From NCBI GenBank assembly GCA_035289625.1, contig DATDWP010000028.1, positions 86,044 to 150,043 of the forward strand: a DNA stretch of 64,000 nt, read 5' to 3'. Under the pieces are notes generated by a model. The model was not told the DNA's origin. It searched no databases and saw only the letters and a list, made by a program, of their open reading frames with translations. The stretch is from UBA10205 sp035289625. Lineage in GTDB: Archaea; Iainarchaeota; Iainarchaeia; Iainarchaeales; Iainarchaeaceae. Within the stretch, counting starts at the first letter, position 1. The number at the start of each line of letters is the position of its first letter. Both the position numbers and the translations under genes were made by a program. Shown piece after piece: positions 1 through 9,406 of the stretch.

Positions 1-549
1 GAGAGGGCAAAACTCGGATTGTTTTTATCATTCCAATACCCGTTTGAAATCCAGGGACTTTCATTCCTGAAATTTTTACACGCAGCCTATAAGGCCCAAA
101 ACCCACTTGACACTTCAAGCATCGTAAAATTCAAAGAAAAAATAGAGCAAGCTGCAAATGAGCTGCACATGGGGCATGATTTTATTGAAAGGGAACTCAA
201 TGTGGGATTTTCCGGAGGAGAGAAGAAGAGGGCGGAAATACTACAGATGATGGTCTTCAAGCCAAAAATAGCGATAATGGACGAAACCGATTCGGGGCTA
301 GATATTGATTCACTAAAACTTGTAGCGCAAACAGTAAACAAAATGCGCTCGCCACAATTTGGCGCGCTTGTAATAACCCACTACAAAAGAATACTAAATT
401 ACCTAAAACCAGATTTTGTACACGTCATGTATGATGGAAAAATAGTAAAATCGGCCGGGGCTGAACTAGCACAAGAGCTAGAAGAAAAAGGATACTCACA
501 AATACTAAAAGATGCCGGAATAAAAAGCGCGGGAGTGAAACTAGCATGA
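1..549 (+). CDS. sufC: SufC, Fe-S assembly ABC-type ATPase (5' end outside window)
   Basis: ATPase of the SufBCD scaffold that builds Fe-S clusters in the cytoplasm. The frame is open to the left edge, so the Walker A region lies outside; an internal TTG at 19 is not the real start. Visible parts: Q-loop (FLSFQYP), ABC signature NVGFSGGEKKR, Walker B ending in IAIMDETDSGLD (the SufC-type DETDSGLD) and the H-loop VITHY. The stop overlaps the sufB start (ATGA), so the two are translationally coupled. The family assignment is firm; only the N-terminus is missing. Confidence 0.95.
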   Translation, partial: ERAKLGLFLSFQYPFEIQGLSFLKFLHAAYKAQNPLDTSSIVKFKEKIEQAANELHMGHDFIERELNVGFSGGEKKRAEILQMMVFKPKIAIMDETDSGLDIDSLKLVAQTVNKMRSPQFGALVITHYKRILNYLKPDFVHVMYDGKIVKSAGAELAQELEEKGYSQILKDAGIKSAGVKLA

Positions 550-1964
550 CAGATTCGCGCTCAAAAGAGAGGGCAATTGCACAAACCGATTATTCAAGAT
601 ATGACTTTAGCTATAGCACAAAAAATTATGATGTTGTTTTTGATAAAGGGCTTAGCGATGAAGTTGTTAGAAGAATATCAAAAATCAAAAACGAACCTGC
701 GTGGATGCTAGAATTTAGGTTAAAAGCGCTCAAGGCATTTAAAGAAAAGCCACTACCTACATGGGGCCCTGATCTTAGCGAAATAAATTTTGATGAAATA
801 ATATACTACATGAGGGCCTCGCAGGATAATAAAAAAAGCTGGGACGATGTACCTGCTGATGTAAAAAAAACATTTGATAGGTTAGGAATTCCTGAAGCTG
901 AAAGAAAGGTCCTTGCAGGAGTAGAAGCGCAATTTGACAGCGAAGTGATGTATAGCAATATACGCACAGACCTTGAAAAGAAGGGGGTGGTGTTCCTCTC
1001 AATGGATGAGGGCCTCAAGCAATACCCTGAAATTGTAAAAGAGCACTTTGGCAAAATAATCCCTTTGAATGACAACAAATTCGCCTCACTAAATAGTGCG
1101 GTGTGGTCAGGCGGGTCTTTTGTTTACGTGCCCAAAAACGTGAAAGTAGACATACCACTCCAAGCATATTTTAGGATAAATGCGGAGAGCTTTGGACAAT
1201 TTGAACGCACACTAATAATTGCAGATGAAGGATCACAAGTGCACTATATTGAAGGGTGCTCTGCGCCAAAATTTTCAACACAGTCCTTGCACTGCGCAGT
1301 AGTTGAAGTTGTTGCAAGGCCAAATGCGCATGTTAGATATACTACAGTGCAGAATTGGGCAAATAACATTTACAATTTGGTAACAAAAAGGGCATTTGCA
1401 TACAGGAATGCAACAGTTGAATGGGTTGATGGGAATATCGGATCAAAAATAACCCAAAAATACCCCGCAATATATCTAATGGAAGAAGGGGCAAAAGGGG
1501 AAGTACTAAGCGTTGCACTTGCAGGAAAAGGCCAACACCAAGACACCGGCGCAAAAGCAATACACCTTGCATCAAACACCACAAGCACAATTACAAGCAA
1601 GAGCATCAGCAAAGATAGCGGCAGGTCAAGCTATCGCGGGCTTGTAAAAGTAGTAAGGGGATGCAAGAACGTAAAGAGCAGCGTAATGTGTGATGCACTT
1701 CTTTTAGACAAAGAATCAAGAACAGACACCTACCCTTACGTTGAAATTGATGAGCCGACAGCAACAATTGCCCACGAAGCGCGGGTCGGAAAAATAGGGG
1801 AAGACCAAATATTCTACCTCACATCAAAAGGCCTTAGCGAAGCGCAAGCACTAACACTAATAGTACTCGGATTTATGCAGCCATTTACAAAAACACTTCC
1901 ATTAGAATATGCAGTAGAACTAAACAGGCTAATTGAAATGGAAATGGAAAATTCGGTCGGGTGA
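546..1964 (+). CDS. sufB: SufB, Fe-S cluster scaffold protein
   Basis: 472-residue SufB, about the normal length. With SufC and SufD it forms the complex on which clusters are assembled. The N-terminal part carries the usual SufB block (SYSTKNYDVVFDKGLS, then WMLEFRLKALK), and the C-terminal half is the beta-helix core with GCSAPKF and IAHEARVGKIGEDQIFYL. It starts at an ATG overlapping the sufC stop and ends overlapping a GTG start of the next gene, so it is part of a tight operon. No anomaly seen. Confidence 0.96.
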   Translation: MTDSRSKERAIAQTDYSRYDFSYSTKNYDVVFDKGLSDEVVRRISKIKNEPAWMLEFRLKALKAFKEKPLPTWGPDLSEINFDEIIYYMRASQDNKKSWDDVPADVKKTFDRLGIPEAERKVLAGVEAQFDSEVMYSNIRTDLEKKGVVFLSMDEGLKQYPEIVKEHFGKIIPLNDNKFASLNSAVWSGGSFVYVPKNVKVDIPLQAYFRINAESFGQFERTLIIADEGSQVHYIEGCSAPKFSTQSLHCAVVEVVARPNAHVRYTTVQNWANNIYNLVTKRAFAYRNATVEWVDGNIGSKITQKYPAIYLMEEGAKGEVLSVALAGKGQHQDTGAKAIHLASNTTSTITSKSISKDSGRSSYRGLVKVVRGCKNVKSSVMCDALLLDKESRTDTYPYVEIDEPTATIAHEARVGKIGEDQIFYLTSKGLSEAQALTLIVLGFMQPFTKTLPLEYAVELNRLIEMEMENSVG

Positions 1965-3118
1965 AGGGAGTGCAACAGACATCATACGCCTCAGTGCAAT
2001 GGCTGGAGGAATATAGGCAAAAAAATCAAAAAATTTTCCAGCAAAAACCTGTGAAAAAAAGCAAATACACAAGCATTGCAAAACTAGAAGAGCTGCTAAT
2101 AACCCCAACAAAAGAGCAAATAAAACCAAAAAAGTTGCCCGGGGGGATTTTTGAAATAATTACCCTCAATGATGCGCTTGCCAACAAACAAATTGCCCAA
2201 AAAATCCAAAAAATACTCTCACTAGAAGAAAATGCAAAAGACCAATTTGAAGCATTCATAAACGCAAATTTTGACTCCGGATTTGTAATTATTCTAAAAA
2301 AGGGATCGCACGATGCACGGTTTGAAATTGAACTGCCGCAAGGATCGTGCTCAAAATATTTTATAATTGTGGAAAAAGGAACTGATGCAACAATTTTAGA
2401 GCGCATCAAAACTACGGGAAACTGCCTTGTTAGCGAAACAATTTATTTAGAAGAAAATTCAAATCTCACAGTTGCAAAAATCCACGAGGAACAGGGGGAT
2501 GTTATTACATACCAGCAGTGCATTGCACAAAAGGACGCAAAACTCTACAACTGCAACGCATGGCTTTCCGGAAACCTTGTACGTGCAAATACATCAAATA
2601 TTCTGCAAGGGATTGGAAGCGAAATACGGGAGTGCAGCCTGCTAATATCTAGCGCAAAAGAGCACTTTGACCTCAATTACTCCTCAATACATAGATCAGA
2701 AGCCACTTTTAGCCACTGCGTATTCAAATCAGCCCTCAAAGACGAGAGCAAAATGGTATTTGATGGAATGATACGCATAGAAGAGAGTGCTCAGAAAGCA
2801 AATGCGCTACTTGAGTGCCATAGCATGATTTTGGGCCAAAATGCAAGCAGCAACCAAATACCAAGCCTTGAAATAAAAACAGATGATGTCAAGGCCACGC
2901 ACTCGGCAACCGTTGCGCGCATTGATGAGGAAGAATTATTTTACGTGCAATCAAGAGGAATGAAAAAAGAAGAAGCAAAGAAAATGATAGTGAAAAGCTT
3001 TCTTGAAAGTGTTATATACCTGCTCCCTGCAGTGACTAATCTGCCCCCTGAAAGAGAGAAGGGACATGAACTTGACGTTAGGCATATATTGGAAAAAGAA
3101 ATAGAAAGGGCAGTTTAG
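1961..3118 (+). CDS. sufD: SufD-like Fe-S assembly protein
   Basis: 385 residues, the SufB paralogue that completes the SufBC2D complex. The N-terminus is divergent. The C-terminal beta-helix region has ATHSATVARIDEEELFYVQS followed by a helical tail, the SufB/SufD family signature; it lacks the SufB-specific N-terminal block, which argues for SufD rather than a second SufB. The start is a GTG in a GTGA overlap with sufB. Ends in TAG, 18 bases before sufS. SufD is a moderate-confidence name inside a certain family. Confidence 0.88.
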   Translation: MKGVQQTSYASVQWLEEYRQKNQKIFQQKPVKKSKYTSIAKLEELLITPTKEQIKPKKLPGGIFEIITLNDALANKQIAQKIQKILSLEENAKDQFEAFINANFDSGFVIILKKGSHDARFEIELPQGSCSKYFIIVEKGTDATILERIKTTGNCLVSETIYLEENSNLTVAKIHEEQGDVITYQQCIAQKDAKLYNCNAWLSGNLVRANTSNILQGIGSEIRECSLLISSAKEHFDLNYSSIHRSEATFSHCVFKSALKDESKMVFDGMIRIEESAQKANALLECHSMILGQNASSNQIPSLEIKTDDVKATHSATVARIDEEELFYVQSRGMKKEEAKKMIVKSFLESVIYLLPAVTNLPPEREKGHELDVRHILEKEIERAV

Positions 3119-3136
3119 TAAAAATGGGCAACCTAT

Positions 3137-4348
3137 ATGAAAAATGTAAGAAATGACTTCCCGATCCTCAAGCAGAAAATAAATTCAAAACCACTTATAT
3201 ATCTTGACAGCGCCGCAACATCCCAAAAACCAATACAAGTAATTGAAGCGGAATTGAATTTTTACAAAACGAGTAATGCAAATATCCACCGCGGATTAAA
3301 TACCCTAAGCCGCATGGCAACAGAACAATATGAAAATGCACATGGAAAAGTTAGCGAATTTATCGGAGCAAAGAGCGCCCGAGAAATCATCTTTACAAAA
3401 AATGCAACCGAATCACTCAACCTTCTAGCATACACTTTGGAGAAAAACCTTTCAAAAGGCGATGAGGTACTTTTAACAAAAATGGAACACCATGCAAATA
3501 TTGTTCCATGGCAGCAACTTTCAAAACGAAAAGGAGTAGTTCTAAAATACGCAGAAATTACTCCTGACGGAAAGTTAGATATTGAGGATCTTGAAAATAA
3601 AATCTCGCCCAAAACAAAAATAATTTCAATAACAGCAGCCTCAAATATCCTTGGAACAATAAACCCTGTGGAAAAAGTCGGCAAAATGGCGCGCAGTGCA
3701 GGGGCAAAATTTATTGTAGACGCAGCACAAGCAGCAGCACACATGAAAATTGAGGTAAAAAAAATAAATGCCGACTTTTTGGTTTTCTCGGCACACAAAA
3801 TGCTAGGGCCCACTGGAATTGGAGTACTATACGGAAAAGAAGAGCCCCTAGAAGAACTTGAACCATTTTTAACAGGCGGAGACATGATATCTGAAGTGAA
3901 CCTTCAAAGCTCTAGCTGGAATATATTGCCCTGGAAATTTGAAGCAGGAACACCAAACATAGCAGGCGCAATTGGATTTGGCGCAGCAATTGATTATTTG
4001 CAAAAAATCGGAATGGAAAATATTGCCCTCCATGAACAAGAGCTACTAAAATATTCCCTCAAAAGAATTGGCGAAATAAAATCCGTGCAAATCTACGGGC
4101 CGAGAGCCCAAGAGCGCACCGGGATCTTGCCATTCAATATCGGCACAGTGCACCCACATGATGTATCTGAAATACTTGACCGCAACGCAGTAATAATCAG
4201 GGCAGGGAACCACTGCGCCCAACCACTAATGCAGCAGATGGGAATGGAAGGGGTTTGCCGCGCATCTTTCTATTTGTACAATACAAAAGAAGAAATAGAT
4301 GCACTTGCAAAGGGAATAGAACAGACAAAAAAAATATTCGGGGCTTGA
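3137..4348 (+). CDS. sufS: SufS, group II cysteine desulfurase
   Basis: 403-residue PLP enzyme that takes sulfur from cysteine as a persulfide for cluster assembly. The PLP-binding lysine is near residue 221 in FSAHKMLGPTGIG, the stacking histidine near 119 in MEHHANIVPW, and the catalytic cysteine near 360 in IIRAGNHCAQP. The RxGxHCA arrangement is typical of SufS. It follows sufD by 18 bases and precedes sufU, the expected sulfur acceptor partner. Confidence 0.96.
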   Translation: MKNVRNDFPILKQKINSKPLIYLDSAATSQKPIQVIEAELNFYKTSNANIHRGLNTLSRMATEQYENAHGKVSEFIGAKSAREIIFTKNATESLNLLAYTLEKNLSKGDEVLLTKMEHHANIVPWQQLSKRKGVVLKYAEITPDGKLDIEDLENKISPKTKIISITAASNILGTINPVEKVGKMARSAGAKFIVDAAQAAAHMKIEVKKINADFLVFSAHKMLGPTGIGVLYGKEEPLEELEPFLTGGDMISEVNLQSSSWNILPWKFEAGTPNIAGAIGFGAAIDYLQKIGMENIALHEQELLKYSLKRIGEIKSVQIYGPRAQERTGILPFNIGTVHPHDVSEILDRNAVIIRAGNHCAQPLMQQMGMEGVCRASFYLYNTKEEIDALAKGIEQTKKIFGA

Positions 4349-4350
4349 AA

Positions 4351-4761
4351 ATGGCAGATAACCTCTACACTGAAATAATACTTGACCTCTACAAAAACCC
4401 TCAAAATAAAGGCAGGCTTGAAAAATTCAACCTCGAAACTTCCGGGGGGAACCCAATATGCGGGGATCAAGTAACATTCACAGCGCTCATCAGCAATGAT
4501 ATAGTAGAAGATATTAAATTCTTTGCAAGCGGCTGCGCAATAAGCACTGCTTCGGATTCGCTTCTAACCGAAATGGTAAAAGGTAAAAAAATTTCAGAAG
4601 TGAAAAAAATCACACCAGAAAAACTCTTTGAACAACTGGGCGGGATAATACAAACACGAATAAAATGCGCCCTGCTTGGGCTAATTGTACTCAAAAAAGG
4701 AATTGAAGAATATGAAAAAAGCGGCAAAAAGAGCGCTACAATAAAAGGAATTGTAGTCTAA
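4351..4761 (+). CDS. sufU: SufU-type sulfurtransferase/scaffold
   Basis: 136 residues from the ATG at 4351, two bases after the sufS stop; the frame stays open further upstream inside sufS, but that extension makes no family sense. Three cysteines sit at the SufU/IscU positions: PICGDQV, SGCAISTAS and IKCALLGL. The GCAISTAS-S block and the pairing with SufS favour SufU (zinc-dependent sulfur acceptor from SufS) over IscU. SufU is best known from Gram-positive bacteria. Confidence 0.93.
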   Translation: MADNLYTEIILDLYKNPQNKGRLEKFNLETSGGNPICGDQVTFTALISNDIVEDIKFFASGCAISTASDSLLTEMVKGKKISEVKKITPEKLFEQLGGIIQTRIKCALLGLIVLKKGIEEYEKSGKKSATIKGIVV

Positions 4762-4863
4762 AACCAATAGAAAAAATCAAAGTTACTCTGAAAAACCACA
4801 ACAAATTTAAAGATCCAGGTTCTTTTATCCGTAAATGCCCAATATCAAACCCAGTTGCCACTC

Positions 4864-5580
4864 TCATGGCATAGTGCCCTCATCTTTTCCGGAAGGAAAC
4901 CCCTCAAGAAGCGTCCTAATGGCATACTCTTTATCCTGCGCAAGAACAATACCTGAGGCAACAAATACACCGGCAGTACCTAACTTGATTGCGGCTGCAA
5001 CATCCTGCCCTGTTTTAATCCCAGCCCCAGTTATTACAATTATTTTTGGATCAATTTTTTTAATAGCTTCAACAGAACCTGAAATCAATTCCGGCTTAGC
5101 TGAACTAACACTAATATTTCCGCCGATTAATTCTGGCGGCTCTATTGCAATAAAATCCGGAGAAAATGCAGCGATTTCTTTTGCGCGCTGCAATGATTCT
5201 GCGCAAACCATTACCTTAAGCCCAGCGCCCCGGCATCTTTCAATTGTGTTTTTGATATGCTCATTTGAAACCTTATTTTCAGCATGGTTTAAAATAGTTC
5301 CAAAAGCCCCGCTCTTTTGCAGCGCGCGCGGAACTATTTTTCCGGTATTGGAGCCAAAATCAACCGGGTCTGCGTGCTGGGCAAAAATTTTTAGGGAAAT
5401 TTCACGGGAAATGCCCTCAATATCAAGAGACTGGCAGACAGGGATTATTTCAACTTCGCCTGTATAAAAACTTGAAAGAAGCCTAGCTAAAGAGAGCGCC
5501 CTCTGGGAACTTGCCTCTTCATAAGTTTTGAAATTTACAAAAAGATAGTACTGCAACAAATCGCCTAAAAATATGACCAC
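4864..5580 (-). CDS. tpiA: Triosephosphate isomerase, archaeal type
   Basis: Interconverts dihydroxyacetone phosphate and glyceraldehyde 3-phosphate. The short archaeal form (238 residues or slightly fewer) is recognised by VNFKTYEEA (substrate-binding Asn and catalytic Lys), AQHADPVDFG (catalytic His) and IAIEPPELIGG (catalytic Glu). The phosphate-binding glycines near the C-terminus (GVFVASGIV) are present. The upstream-most start is a GTG at 5580; TTG codons at 5559/5556 would give a tidier N-terminus. Divergent from the RelA-like gene. Confidence 0.95.
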   Translation of the reverse strand: MVIFLGDLLQYYLFVNFKTYEEASSQRALSLARLLSSFYTGEVEIIPVCQSLDIEGISREISLKIFAQHADPVDFGSNTGKIVPRALQKSGAFGTILNHAENKVSNEHIKNTIERCRGAGLKVMVCAESLQRAKEIAAFSPDFIAIEPPELIGGNISVSSAKPELISGSVEAIKKIDPKIIVITGAGIKTGQDVAAAIKLGTAGVFVASGIVLAQDKEYAIRTLLEGFPSGKDEGTMP

Positions 5581-5693
5581 CGCTAGGGTAATAAAACTTC
5601 TGCATCACAACCCATAAATAGTAGCCTAAATGGAAAACCCTGTAATCACCATTATCGGCTAATTTTTCACTTCTGCAAAAATTCAGGATCAAT

Positions 5694-7547
5694 ATGTACA
5701 AATTGGACTTAGATGAATTTGAAGAAAAGTTCTCTCGCACTTTTAGTGAGTCATCAGAAATAAAAAAAGCAATTGAAATGCTATCACGATCCTGCAAAAT
5801 ATCCGGGCTTGATGAAAAATCATATATCTCACACGGCCTGGGAGTTGCCTCAATTACCCTCGGACTTGGGCTCGAAAGAGAAGTTGTAATAGCAGCCCTT
5901 ATACACAATGTCACAGACCATGGGATTAGCAGCGAACAAGTCGAGGCTCAATTTGGCAAAAGGATAGTTGAATTAATCGAATCAAAATCAAGGTTTGAAA
6001 AAGCCCTTTTGCTAAATCCTGGTGAAAGTGAGGCTGCCACAAAAAAATTACTAATTGTACTTACAACAAACCCCGATGTTGTAATGCTCCAACTAGCAGA
6101 AATGCTTGACAAATTGAGAAATATAGAAAAAACCCCGCAAGAGCAGCGAAAGGAATTTATAAAAGAAATAAAAGAAATCTACGCCCCTCTCTCCCACAAA
6201 CTCGGAATATACTCGCTTAGCTCTGAGATGAATGAACTCTCATTCAAATATGAAAACCCTACAGAGCATACCAAAATAGAAAATGCAATGAATGCATTTG
6301 CACAGCAGGCATCCGAATCAATTAACAATGCACACATTATGCTAGATAGCTCGCTCAAAAAAGCAGGGATTGAGGCAACAATTGCCGGCAGGGTAAAAAC
6401 CGTTTTTAGCACCTATTCGAAAATGAAAAGAAAACAGGCAGGAATTGAACAAATATACGACCTACTCGCGCTTCGCGTTATTACTGATTCTATCAAAGAG
6501 TGCTATGAAGCCCTTGGCATAATACACAGCATATGGAAACCAATCCCCGGAGAATTTGACGATTATATTGCAAAGCCAAAAGAGAACGGCTATAGGTCAC
6601 TGCACACAAGCGTTTACACTGATGAAGGCACCCCGCTTGAAATACAGCTGCGAACAAAAGAGATGCACGATTTTGCAGAGCTAGGAATTGCGTCCCACTG
6701 GAGATATAAGGGCGAAAAAAAACAGAGCGGCTATGACCGCAAAATAGAGTGGATAAAACAGGTTCTTGATTGGGAGAGATCGTATGGAAAAGGCACCGAT
6801 GCCGATATTTTTGGCAAAGAAGTTTTTGCAATGACCCCAAAAGGGCAAGTAATAGAACTTCCTGAAGGGTCAAGCGTAATTGATTTTGCATACGCAGTGC
6901 ACACCGATATAGGGAATAGGTGCAGGGGCGCAAAAATCAACGGCAAACTCGACCACTTAAATAGCCGCATACAAAACGGGGACGTTGTTGAAATACTCAC
7001 CTCATCAAAACAAAAACCACAAATGAATTGGCTAGCATTTGCAAAAACCGAAAAAGCAAAACAGAAAATAATGGCAACACTAAATGTTCTAAAAAAAAGC
7101 AGCTCACTGCGATCACAAAAAACCAACAAAAATGTCCTAAAAACAAACAACAACAGAGTAAGGCTCGCAAAATGCTGCTCACCACTTCCCGGAGACCAAA
7201 TAATCGGAGTTAGAACAACAAAAAGAAAAATATCTGTGCACAGAATGGATTGTGACCAGGTGCAAAAACTAGGACAGCAAAAAATAGAGGTCCAATGGAA
7301 TGATAAGAGCGGATATTACGATGCAGAAATTGTAGTAGAGGCAGCAGATAGAAGCGGAATACTAAAAGATATTCTTGAAATTTTTTCACAAAACAAAGTC
7401 TATGTTAGTTCAACAAATGCCCGCTCATCGCCATCAAATACAATAACATGCGTATTTGGAATACGGCTCCAAACCCTTAGCCAACTAGAACAAATCAAAA
7501 AAAACATTCGCCATATTGCTGGCGTAAATAGCGTGCACAGATCCTAA
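5694..7547 (+). CDS. relA: RelA/SpoT homolog, EXDD-type (p)ppGpp synthetase with degenerate hydrolase domain
   Basis: 617-residue long RSH with all classical domains: HD-like domain (about 40-150), synthetase (about 220-340), TGS (about 375-437), zinc-finger/RIS region (KCCSPLPGDQIIG, HRMDC, about 493-520) and ACT (about 542-617). The synthetase core is intact: EFDD near 287-290 (the EXDD motif of synthetase-only RelA enzymes, versus RXKD in bifunctional ones), NGYRSLHT and LEIQLRT. The hydrolase HD is replaced by HN near 71-72, ED by TD, and KLADRLHN by QLAEMLDK, so hydrolase activity is unlikely. Long RSH proteins are rare in archaea, which suggests transfer from bacteria. No small alarmone hydrolase is visible in the window. 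Confidence 0.93.
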   Translation: MYKLDLDEFEEKFSRTFSESSEIKKAIEMLSRSCKISGLDEKSYISHGLGVASITLGLGLEREVVIAALIHNVTDHGISSEQVEAQFGKRIVELIESKSRFEKALLLNPGESEAATKKLLIVLTTNPDVVMLQLAEMLDKLRNIEKTPQEQRKEFIKEIKEIYAPLSHKLGIYSLSSEMNELSFKYENPTEHTKIENAMNAFAQQASESINNAHIMLDSSLKKAGIEATIAGRVKTVFSTYSKMKRKQAGIEQIYDLLALRVITDSIKECYEALGIIHSIWKPIPGEFDDYIAKPKENGYRSLHTSVYTDEGTPLEIQLRTKEMHDFAELGIASHWRYKGEKKQSGYDRKIEWIKQVLDWERSYGKGTDADIFGKEVFAMTPKGQVIELPEGSSVIDFAYAVHTDIGNRCRGAKINGKLDHLNSRIQNGDVVEILTSSKQKPQMNWLAFAKTEKAKQKIMATLNVLKKSSSLRSQKTNKNVLKTNNNRVRLAKCCSPLPGDQIIGVRTTKRKISVHRMDCDQVQKLGQQKIEVQWNDKSGYYDAEIVVEAADRSGILKDILEIFSQNKVYVSSTNARSSPSNTITCVFGIRLQTLSQLEQIKKNIRHIAGVNSVHRS

Positions 7548-7549
7548 AT

Positions 7550-8680
7550 TCACTCGGTTCGCAGCGCTTCAACAGGATCCATGCGCGAGGCAATAAATGC
7601 CGGATACATTCCACCAATAATACCTATTACAACAGCCCCTACAAATGATCCAATAATTAGCGAAGAAGACACTACAGTTGTGAGGCCAAATAAGCTTATT
7701 GCAAAAGAGGCAGCATAGCCGCAAATAATTCCCATAAGCCCGCCCAAAATCCCAATGAAAGCCGATTCATAGAGCACCATTTTCACAATATTTCCGCGAG
7801 TCCAGCCAACAGCTTTTAGGGCCCCGATCTCTTTAAAGCGTTCAAGAACGCTCATTAACATTGTGTTAATTATTCCTACTGCTGCAACAACTGAAGCAAT
7901 TGAGGCTATCAGAAGAACTAGCAATGTAACGCTATCAAAAATCGAACCGAACTGTGATGAAAAATCATTAAGGCTGCGCGCATTTATCTCATCCCCATAA
8001 ATAAGATTTATCCTCTCAACAACCCTTTGGTCCTCGGAAGGATTTGTAAACTGAACATTCAAATAACTTATTTTACCCACGGGAAAATCCGTAATTCCAC
8101 GCGCATCATCAATTGGCAAAAGAACAGAAGCGTCCAGAAGATCAGAGCCTGTTGTATAAACCCCTATCACGGTAAAAGAACTACCGTTTAGGTTTATTTT
8201 TGTCCCCAAAAACTTATCATAATCATCCTTTATTTTCTTGCCAATAAGTGCAACCCCACTATCAGATGGCCTAAAATCCCTGCCTTCCAAAAGCTCCCCG
8301 GAAAAACCCGAACCTGTTGCCCGCGCTTGTGAGGAGAGATCAATCCCCAAAATCCTCACGGCATTAAAAAAATCCTGCTCTTCCCCGTCAACGGTTTTTG
8401 CAGCCTGAATTATTACAGGAACCGCAACCTTAACACCTTGCACTGATTCGATTTTTTTTGCCCACTCCTCATCAAGGAAATTAAAAATCGGGTCGCTTGA
8501 TTCAAGAGGCGTTACACGCGCGCCTTGCGCTTTACTAAAAGCCTGCTCAATATCAAAACGCAACCCATCCACTACAGAAACAAGTGCAATCAGCGAAGCA
8601 ACACCTAGCATTATGCCAAGAACAGAGAGAATGGTACGCAACTTGTGCCTGAAAATATTTGAAATGCTAAGGCCAATCAT
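7550..8680 (-). CDS. MacB/FtsX-type ABC transporter permease (second copy)
   Basis: 376 residues with the layout of MacB-family exporter permeases: an N-terminal membrane helix (RTILSVLGIMLGVASLIALVSVVDG), a large extracytoplasmic domain of about 200 residues, and three C-terminal helices with the FtsX core motif RFKEIGALKAVGWTRGNIVKMVLYE split around residues 285-310. Overlaps the ATPase gene by four bases. It is a paralogue of the permease at 9407-10540; together they probably form a heterodimer. Substrate unknown. Confidence 0.9.
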   Translation of the reverse strand: MIGLSISNIFRHKLRTILSVLGIMLGVASLIALVSVVDGLRFDIEQAFSKAQGARVTPLESSDPIFNFLDEEWAKKIESVQGVKVAVPVIIQAAKTVDGEEQDFFNAVRILGIDLSSQARATGSGFSGELLEGRDFRPSDSGVALIGKKIKDDYDKFLGTKINLNGSSFTVIGVYTTGSDLLDASVLLPIDDARGITDFPVGKISYLNVQFTNPSEDQRVVERINLIYGDEINARSLNDFSSQFGSIFDSVTLLVLLIASIASVVAAVGIINTMLMSVLERFKEIGALKAVGWTRGNIVKMVLYESAFIGILGGLMGIICGYAASFAISLFGLTTVVSSSLIIGSFVGAVVIGIIGGMYPAFIASRMDPVEALRTE

Positions 8681-9393
8681 TTCTTTTCCCCTTTTCTTGC
8701 TGCGGCTTTTTTGTACTCGATTTTTGTTATTTTCCCATCCAGCAGGAAGACCTTTTTGGTGGCATATTCCAAAAGCGACTGGTCATGTGTTACTATGACA
8801 AAGGTCTTTCCCTCTTTTTTATTGAGTCCGTACATCAATTCAATGACATTTTTTCCCGTAACAGAATCAAGATTTCCTGTTGGCTCATCTGCAAAAATTA
8901 TTTCAGGATCATTAATAAGTGCCCTTGCAATAGAAACCCTCTGTCGCTGCCCGCCTGATAGTTCATCCGGCCTGTGCAAGAGCCTATTACCCAAATCCAC
9001 CTTTTTCAAAAGGTTAATGGCGCGTTCTTCAAGGCCCTCTTTTCCGAAAGCAAGAGGCTCGGTTGGGATCATCACATTTTCAAGAGTGTTTAGAGTTGGT
9101 ATCAAATTAAATGACTGGAAAATAAAGCCGATTTTTTTTCTTCTAAGCATTGCAAGATCCCAATCATCAAGTGAGGCTATATTTTTCCCATCAACTAAAA
9201 CATTCCCGCTGCTTGGATGGTCAAGAGTCCCTAAAATATGCATAAGGGTGCTCTTCCCCGAGCCGCTTGGCCCAACTATTACAACAAAATCGCCCTTCTC
9301 AACCAAAAGAGAAACCCCGCCAAGAGCATCAACAGCAGTAGAACCCATTACATATCTTTTTGTAACATTTTGCAGTTCAACAATTCCAACCAT
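8677..9393 (-). CDS. MacB/LolD-type ABC transporter ATPase
   Basis: 238 residues. Walker A GPSGSGKST, Q-loop IGFIFQSFNLIPTL, signature LSGGQRQRVSIARAL, Walker B IIFADEPTGNLD and H-loop FVIVTHD are all intact. The IFQSFNLIPTL Q-loop is typical of the LolD/MacB class, which works by mechanotransmission rather than by transport through the permease. It lies between its two permeases and is co-transcribed with them. Confidence 0.95.
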   Translation of the reverse strand: MVGIVELQNVTKRYVMGSTAVDALGGVSLLVEKGDFVVIVGPSGSGKSTLMHILGTLDHPSSGNVLVDGKNIASLDDWDLAMLRRKKIGFIFQSFNLIPTLNTLENVMIPTEPLAFGKEGLEERAINLLKKVDLGNRLLHRPDELSGGQRQRVSIARALINDPEIIFADEPTGNLDSVTGKNVIELMYGLNKKEGKTFVIVTHDQSLLEYATKKVFLLDGKITKIEYKKAAARKGEKK

Positions 9394-9406
9394 CTAAAAT
9401 CCTCCA

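Noticed and set aside
4835..5467. Plus-strand frame of 210 residues opposite tpiA
   Set aside because: Shadow of the triosephosphate isomerase gene; the minus-strand product has full TIM motifs.
8711..9397. Plus-strand frame of 228 residues opposite the ABC ATPase
   Set aside because: Shadow of the ATPase gene, whose Walker motifs are intact.
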